Below are positions 59,296 through 64,000 of a stretch of 64,000 nt of DNA, piece after piece; position 1 is the stretch's first letter, and each line of letters starts with the position of its first letter. A program made the position numbers and the translations under genes. The stretch covers positions 186,001 through 250,000 of the forward strand of contig NZ_JAUSUB010000003.1 in NCBI RefSeq assembly GCF_030813235.1, read 5' to 3'. The DNA is from Cytobacillus purgationiresistens (lineage in GTDB: Bacteria > Bacillota > Bacilli > Bacillales > Cytobacillaceae). Below the pieces are notes generated by a model. The model saw nothing but the letters and a program-made list of their open reading frames with translations. It was not told where the DNA came from and did not search any database.

Positions 59296-60324
59296 TTATT
59301 TCTTCGCTGTTACCTTCGCCAGCATCGTATCGGATTTAGATATCTCTACACCTTTATAGTAGTGAGTGACGATTTCCTTGTAGTCTTTTCCTTCTTCAGC
59401 CATTCCGTTCGCGCCGTATTGGCTCATGCCTACACCGTGACCGTATCCTTTTGTTTGGATAATGATATCGTTCCCGCTACGCTTCCAATTAAAGTCTGTT
59501 GATTTAAGACCGAGTTTGTCTCTTATATCTACACCTTTTATCTTCGTGCCATTGATTTCAGCTCGCCCGACTCTGTTGCCGGCTGTTGTTTCGATAAAGC
59601 TGCCAACCTGATCGCCATCCGGTACTTTGACGCCAAGTCTTCTTTCAAAGTCTGAAATAGGAATGACTTTTTCATCCGTAAATTTAGGAGTGCCGATGTC
59701 CCAAGGGCTTTCTACACTTTCCAAGTAAGGGGCCGGACTGGTCCAGACAAATTCCGCATTTTCTGTATAGCCGTTACTTGTCGAAAAGAAGGCAGCTGTA
59801 ATTGGCTGGCCATCGTAGGTTAAGATCTGCCCGCTTGTCTCGCGCACAGCCTCTGTGACTCTTTGAAGCTTCCAATCATAATCTTTCTTCCACTGCTTTT
59901 TTAATTCCGTTTTATTCTTATAAACCTGATGGGTTACTGTATCTGTAATCATCGCTCCCCCAGGCAGCTCAGTTTGCTTGTCATCCATAATATGCTTAGT
60001 GATATAGGTTCTTGCCGCAAGCGCCTGTGCCTTTAATGCTTCTTTTTCAAAATCTGCCGGCATTTCGGCGGATACTACACCTATTAAGTATTCCTCAAAT
60101 GAAAGGGTTTCAACAGCCTTTGAACTCATCCTGAATACAGATACATCGATCGAAGGTTCTACTGATGGCGGTGCTGCTGCTTCTTGGTCTGGCTTTTCTT
60201 CTTTAACAGGCTTCACGCCGCTTGCCTTTTCATCCGAAAATGGCAGGACAAGGAGTGCCGGAATCAATAGTGTGATGGCAAATAGCAATGATGCAACTAC
60301 GACGAGTGGTTTGAATTTTGTCAT
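59296..60324 (-). CDS. spoIID: Stage II sporulation lytic transglycosylase SpoIID
   Basis: 342-residue mother-cell protein of the DMP engulfment complex. Membrane anchor about residues 8-27 (VVVASLLFAITLLIPALLVL), then the SpoIID domain: FEEYLIGVVSAEMPADFEKE with catalytic E87, ALKAQALAARTYITKHI, FSTSNGYTENAEFVWTSPAP, and GHGVGMSQYGANGMAEEGKD near the end. GGAGGC before ATG. Directly downstream of murA, as in B. subtilis; probably its own sigma-E promoter. Confidence 0.95.
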   Translation of the reverse strand: MTKFKPLVVVASLLFAITLLIPALLVLPFSDEKASGVKPVKEEKPDQEAAAPPSVEPSIDVSVFRMSSKAVETLSFEEYLIGVVSAEMPADFEKEALKAQALAARTYITKHIMDDKQTELPGGAMITDTVTHQVYKNKTELKKQWKKDYDWKLQRVTEAVRETSGQILTYDGQPITAAFFSTSNGYTENAEFVWTSPAPYLESVESPWDIGTPKFTDEKVIPISDFERRLGVKVPDGDQVGSFIETTAGNRVGRAEINGTKIKGVDIRDKLGLKSTDFNWKRSGNDIIIQTKGYGHGVGMSQYGANGMAEEGKDYKEIVTHYYKGVEISKSDTMLAKVTAKK

Positions 60325-60407
60325 GTGTTAAGCCTCCATAATCAATCAGTCTCCTTCAATCTTATGGTTGGTCACCGTCGATTATGACAAAATTCTTCCC
60401 ATAAAAA

Positions 60408-60458
60408 AAACCGCAAATTCTCCTCGTCCTCACATTGGACGATTTGCTTTTGCGGTAT
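60408..60458 (-). terminator. Terminator of ywmB-murA
   Basis: Outer stem ACCGCAAA/TTTGCGGT around an inner hairpin (CGTCC.../GGACG), followed on the minus strand by TTTTTTTTAT. Confidence 0.75.
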
Positions 60459-60466
60459 GCCTTTAA

Positions 60467-61777
60467 TTAAGCATTCATGTCAGATATGAATTTTTCTTTC
60501 GTTGCTTCTTCTTCAACTTCAGTTACGCGCTCAATATCTGCACCGATAGAAGCAAGCTTTTCATGGAAATTTACATAGCCACGATCAAGATGCTTTAGTT
60601 CAGTAACGCGGGTGACTCCATCAGCAACAAGGCCTGTTAAAATCAATGCAGCAGCTGCACGCAGATCCGTTGCAGCAACTTCAGCCCCTTGAAGATTGGA
60701 CGGTCCATTCATGATTACTGAACGTCCTTCGATTTTGATGTCTGCATTCATACGGCGGAATTCTTCCACATGCATGAAGCGGTTTTCAAAAACAGTTTCT
60801 GTAATGACACTTGTGCCCGATGCACGAAGTAATAGTGCCATCATTTGTGATTGCATATCAGTTGGGAAGCCTGGATGCGGCATTGTTTTAATATCAACAG
60901 CCTTCAGATTCTTCGGACCGATGACACGGATACCTTCAGCTTCTTCAATAAAGGTAACACCCATCTCTTCCATCTTTGCAATTAAAGATGTTGAATGCTC
61001 AGCTACAGCACCTTTTACAAGTACATCTCCGCCAGTAATCGCTGCGGCAACCATGAAAGAGCCCGCTTCAATGCGATCAGGGATGATGTGATGCTCTGCA
61101 CCAAACAGTACATCTACACCTTCAATGCGGATCGTGCCAGTTCCAGCTCCGCTGACTTTTGCACCCATTTTATTCAAGAAATTAGCTAAATCAACTATTT
61201 CTGGTTCTTTTGCTACGTTCTCAATAACTGTTGTTCCGTTTGCAAGTGTAGCAGCCATCATGATATTTTCCGTTGCACCTACGCTAGGGAAATCTAGATA
61301 GATTTTTGCTCCATGCAAGCGGCCTTCTGGTGCTTCCGCTTCAATAAAGCCATTGCCAACCTTCACAGAGGCTCCCATTGCTTCAAAGCCCTTGAGATGC
61401 TGATCGATTGGACGCGAGCCAATTGCACAGCCACCTGGCAACGCTACTCTTGCTCTTCCATTTCTCGCTAATAGTGAACCCATTACTAAAACAGAAGCAC
61501 GCATTTTACGCACATACTCAAAAGGCGCTTCTACCTTTAACTCTCTAGATGCATTTACGATTACTGTATTATTGTCAAACCCCACTTCGGCGTTTAAAAA
61601 ACGTAATACTTCATTAATTGTATATACATCGGAGAGAGTTGGGACATCACGAATTACGCTTTTTCCATCACTTGCTAACAATGTTGCAGCGATTACCGGT
61701 AAAACAGCATTTTTTGCACCTTCAACTTTGACTGTACCGCTCAACCGATTTCCGCCGCGGACGATGATTTTTTCCAA
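60467..61777 (-). CDS. murA: UDP-N-acetylglucosamine 1-carboxyvinyltransferase MurA
   Basis: 436-residue enzyme of the first committed peptidoglycan step, transferring enolpyruvate from PEP to UDP-GlcNAc. [55 protein letters not shown] with catalytic C117 (target of fosfomycin), [57 protein letters not shown]. The TTG start has GGAGGGG 8 nt upstream. It is the MurAA position (between ywmB and spoIID). Start of the core-genome block shared with B. subtilis. Confidence 0.96.
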   Translation of the reverse strand: MEKIIVRGGNRLSGTVKVEGAKNAVLPVIAATLLASDGKSVIRDVPTLSDVYTINEVLRFLNAEVGFDNNTVIVNASRELKVEAPFEYVRKMRASVLVMGSLLARNGRARVALPGGCAIGSRPIDQHLKGFEAMGASVKVGNGFIEAEAPEGRLHGAKIYLDFPSVGATENIMMAATLANGTTVIENVAKEPEIVDLANFLNKMGAKVSGAGTGTIRIEGVDVLFGAEHHIIPDRIEAGSFMVAAAITGGDVLVKGAVAEHSTSLIAKMEEMGVTFIEEAEGIRVIGPKNLKAVDIKTMPHPGFPTDMQSQMMALLLRASGTSVITETVFENRFMHVEEFRRMNADIKIEGRSVIMNGPSNLQGAEVAATDLRAAAALILTGLVADGVTRVTELKHLDRGYVNFHEKLASIGADIERVTEVEEEATKEKFISDMNA

Positions 61778-61810
61778 AGTGTATTCCCCTCCGCGTCCAT
61801 TTTCTCTATA

Positions 61811-62557
61811 TTAATATTCAATCGTAATGATGGGTGTGCCGATAACAATAGTTGTCTTAGCGCCCAACCCTTCTTTTCTTAAACCAATTTGCAAATTCAT
61901 ATCCTTGCCGTTCGACTGTATGGACTCGGTAAACATCGGCGAAAACGCTGATGTTGACATAAAATGCTCTTCTTTTAATGCTTCTATCTCTTTCGCATTA
62001 AATGCTGTTAATAACTCGTTCATTTTATAAGGCATAGACTCATCCATCTTATCACTGAAAACGCCTTTGATACAAGAAAAAATTGTCGGATCCGCCAGAA
62101 AAATGTCAGATATGCGACTTTCAATGGTTTTGTATAAACCTTCTTGTATCTGCTCCTCCAACCCGGCACCTTCTGCCTCATAAATCAAATACGTTTGCAT
62201 TTGGCCGTTTGTGGGGGTTGAAAGAATTTTTAATGATTCTGTCATATTTTGCTGCTCATTAAAAACCGCTACAGCCTCAAAGTGCCCGTTCGATTCATTG
62301 ACCGTCCAATCCCATTGCGCAAAAGTGGTTTTTACATCATTAGTATATGCTTTAACCTCTTGAAGGGTTTTTAAATCTTCCACCTTTTCCCTTGCATGGA
62401 CCGACCATCCCTGAATCATAATATTCTCGTTCTGTAAAACTTGGGCCATTTCTGAAAGAGTAAGCTCAGTTTGTGCTGCATTCGAATGATTGCCTAATTG
62501 AATCATTAAGATTCCGACAATGCCAATTATGGATAATAAAAATGAATGTTTTTTCAT
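61811..62557 (-). CDS. ywmB: YwmB-family secreted protein
   Basis: 248 residues with a signal peptide (KKHSFLLSIIGIVGILMIQL). The mature part has the TATA-box-like YwmB fold pattern: QTELTLSEMAQVLQNENIMI, GWSVHAREKVEDLKTLQEVK, a WDWTVNESNGHFEAVAVF strand pair, SCIKGVFSDKMDESMPYKMN, MNLQIGLRKEGLGAKTTIVI GTPIITIEY. Function is unknown; upstream of murA as in B. subtilis. GGAGGGAG before ATG. The stop is 33 nt before the murA start, one operon. Confidence 0.88.
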   Translation of the reverse strand: MKKHSFLLSIIGIVGILMIQLGNHSNAAQTELTLSEMAQVLQNENIMIQGWSVHAREKVEDLKTLQEVKAYTNDVKTTFAQWDWTVNESNGHFEAVAVFNEQQNMTESLKILSTPTNGQMQTYLIYEAEGAGLEEQIQEGLYKTIESRISDIFLADPTIFSCIKGVFSDKMDESMPYKMNELLTAFNAKEIEALKEEHFMSTSAFSPMFTESIQSNGKDMNLQIGLRKEGLGAKTTIVIGTPIITIEY

Positions 62558-62774
62558 TTTTTTCTCCCTCCCTTAGTACCATTGTTACCAAAGTAGGGAT
62601 GCGCATACTTGGGAATTGTCGTCACTTTTAGACAAGGATTTTGAAAGCTTAAAAACAATGTCCATCTTTGAAAAATTCTTCACATACTTATGTATGAATT
62701 CTCAATTTCAGACAGCAACATAATGCATTGTACTTAAAAACCAATGAAATGAAAACATGTACGAAGACCTATAT
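62558..62774. other. Spacer between ywzB and ywmB
   Basis: About 215 nt without a gene; contains the ywmB promoter region. Confidence 0.4.
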
Positions 62775-63026
62775 TTACTGGAAGATTATATTTTGCAACA
62801 TAAGAGGCAATTGCTGTGACCACAGAAGGTAATCTAAGAAAAAGTTGCTTACAATTGAACCGATTACAATAGATAGCAAAATATACAAAGCTCTTGCTTG
62901 CATCACATGGTTAGACTTAATTATTTTATCAATTCTTAAAGCTTGGAGCGCCCACCATGAGATGGCGATAAAAACAAGATGTGATAGGATGCCTAATAAT
63001 GCTTCCTGACCGAAACTAGCTATCAC
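62775..63026 (-). CDS. ywzB: DUF1146 small membrane protein YwzB
   Basis: 83 residues, two or three hydrophobic segments (LLGILSHLVFIAISWWALQA, ALYILLSIVIGSIVSNFFLD YLL). The loop LRIDKIIKSN between them is typical of DUF1146. GTG start with AGGAGG. In Bacilli this gene lies between the ATP synthase/NADH-dehydrogenase genes and ywmB, exactly as here. Function is unknown. Confidence 0.9.
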   Translation of the reverse strand: MIASFGQEALLGILSHLVFIAISWWALQALRIDKIIKSNHVMQARALYILLSIVIGSIVSNFFLDYLLWSQQLPLMLQNIIFQ

Positions 63027-63195
63027 ATGACCCCTCCTAATATTGTCTAAAACTTCATCATTCTCATTTTAACCTATTGCATTCGAGAAAGATAGCGTAC
63101 ACATCTCATTCCCTTTGACGTATTCAATCACTCATAAGTTTCACTTAAATTCATTTTCGCAATTATTAGTTTTTATATTTTCTTTTAACGGCAAA

Positions 63196-63228
63196 AAAAA
63201 AGAAAGGGAAGCATTTCCCTCTCCTTTA
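63196..63228 (-). terminator. Terminator of the nuo operon
   Basis: GAGAGGGAAATGCTTCCCTTTC hairpin followed on the minus strand by TTTTTTTTT, just after the nuoN stop (63237). Confidence 0.8.
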
Positions 63229-63236
63229 CCCATATT

Positions 63237-64000
63237 TTATTGAATGAAATCCTTAAACGATGAAAATTGTTCATGTAAAAAATCGAAAGCAATGTTGGGA
63301 AATATCCCTAAAATGACTGTCGCTGCCACACATATGATTATGACAATCCCTACAACAGGTGATAAGGGAAATTTCTTCGTACTTTCTGCCTGCCTGAAAA
63401 ATATTTGCACCATTACACCAAAGTAATAAATATACGATATGACAGTTGTCGCTATCAGTAAACTTGCTAAAATATAATGCGCAGGATCGGTTGCGAGCGC
63501 GCCCATAAAGATATTCAGTTTACCGATAAAACCAGCAGTTCCCGGTATACCCGCTAATGATAGCAGCAGAATGGACATACTTACAGCTAGAAAAGGTGAC
63601 CGGCGATATAAGCCGCCAAATTCATTAATGCTTTCTGAATCTGCACTTGCTGTAACAATTTGAATAATAGCGAATACCCCAAGTGTCATGAAAAGGTAGG
63701 CACCAAGGTAAAACCAAGTCGTTTCGACCAAGAACGGTGACATTGCTGTTACTGCGACTAGTAAATAACCGGCATGAGCGATACTTGAATAGGCAAACAT
63801 CCGCTTGATATTTTTCTGTCTGAGAGCAATTACATTTCCGATGATCATTGTTGCCCCGGCAATGACCGCAAGATAATCCTGCAGACTTAGCATCAGACTT
63901 GTTGTGCCTGTTTGATCAGGGACATTAAAGAATATCGATAGCAGGATTCTTAGGATGATAATAAAGCCAGCAGTCTTAGAGACTACACTTAAAAATGCAG
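63237..64000 (-). CDS. nuoN: NADH-quinone oxidoreductase subunit N, 5' end outside window
   Basis: C-terminal 254 residues of the proton-pumping membrane subunit NuoN. The frame remains open to the window edge (AFLSVVSKTAGF, then RILLSIFF). Features: QKNIKRMFAYSSIAHAGYLL with the conserved Lys/His region of antiporter-like subunits, LAGIPGTAGFIGKLNIFMGA, and YIYYFGVMVQIFF followed by VAATVILGIFPN. Full-length NuoN is about 480-500 residues. The presence of complex I genes separates this organism from B. subtilis. The ATG at 63893 is internal. Confidence 0.93.
   Translation of the reverse strand, partial: AFLSVVSKTAGFIIILRILLSIFFNVPDQTGTTSLMLSLQDYLAVIAGATMIIGNVIALRQKNIKRMFAYSSIAHAGYLLVAVTAMSPFLVETTWFYLGAYLFMTLGVFAIIQIVTASADSESINEFGGLYRRSPFLAVSMSILLLSLAGIPGTAGFIGKLNIFMGALATDPAHYILASLLIATTVISYIYYFGVMVQIFFRQAESTKKFPLSPVVGIVIIICVAATVILGIFPNIAFDFLHEQFSSFKDFIQ

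Noticed and set aside
1-64000. tRNA, rRNA and prophage genes
   Set aside because: None was recognised by eye; no cloverleaf with CCA end or rRNA segment was noticed, though a short RNA gene could have been missed without a covariance search.

Overview
The window is chromosomal DNA from a low-GC, endospore-forming Firmicute of the Bacillaceae. It carries spoIIID, spoIIQ and spoIID, mbl, flhO/flhP and comK, strong AGGAGG-type ribosome binding sites, many TTG/GTG starts, and a gene order from ywqB-ywqA through ssbB, ywpF, fabZ, flhP, flhO, mbl, spoIIID, spoIIQ, spoIID, murA, ywmB and ywzB that matches the Bacillus core chromosome. The presence of nuoN and an lsr (AI-2) operon argues against B. 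subtilis itself. The species cannot be named from the sequence alone.

Layout. 1-2.8 kb: the 3' end of an AI-2 uptake/degradation operon (lsrK, a cupin gene, lsrF). 3-5.7 kb: a YkuS-family gene, a lipoprotein and a gamma carbonic anhydrase. 5.7-12.3 kb: a decaying LXG polymorphic-toxin locus on the minus strand, with one near-complete LXG-HNH toxin, a YrhA-type and a SUKH-type immunity gene, a frameshifted third candidate, an orphan toxin C-terminus, a broken IS110-family element and at least two fragments of further LXG genes. 13-14.6 kb: a comK-family gene and a vWA pseudogene. 14.9-20.1 kb: an intact LacI regulator/permease/aldehyde dehydrogenase/Fe-alcohol dehydrogenase cluster with paired operator-like repeats. 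20.2-23.4 kb: a decayed catabolic operon (GntR, 3-hydroxyisobutyrate-dehydrogenase family, MFS remnant fused to an alpha/beta-hydrolase remnant, nonsense-disrupted lactonase-fold gene, carboxymuconolactone-decarboxylase family).

23.7-43.5 kb: an LPXTG leucine-rich-repeat surface protein, PBP3-type pbpC, trhO, a putative quorum-sensing module, a LysM-NlpC/P60 hydrolase, a yknWX-like pair, a REP-associated tyrosine transposase and ywqB-ywqA. 44.0-45.1 kb: a 22-unit minisatellite. 45.2-64 kb: a very long Vpr-like subtilase followed by the conserved core-genome block, ending inside nuoN.

The most interesting item is at 31.4-34.2 kb. Two PlcR/NprR-type HTH-TPR regulators flank a gene whose product is a signal peptide followed by exactly eight copies of a 15-residue unit, giving sixteen copies of GLPTQH. 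All DNA differences between the units are synonymous. This looks like a secreted, multi-copy peptide-pheromone precursor of the PapR type, but with an extreme copy number. A second theme is a family of REP-like palindromes (core GGTGACAGGCACC with TGTCGAA) scattered through the window, with a RAYT-type transposase gene lying between two of them.
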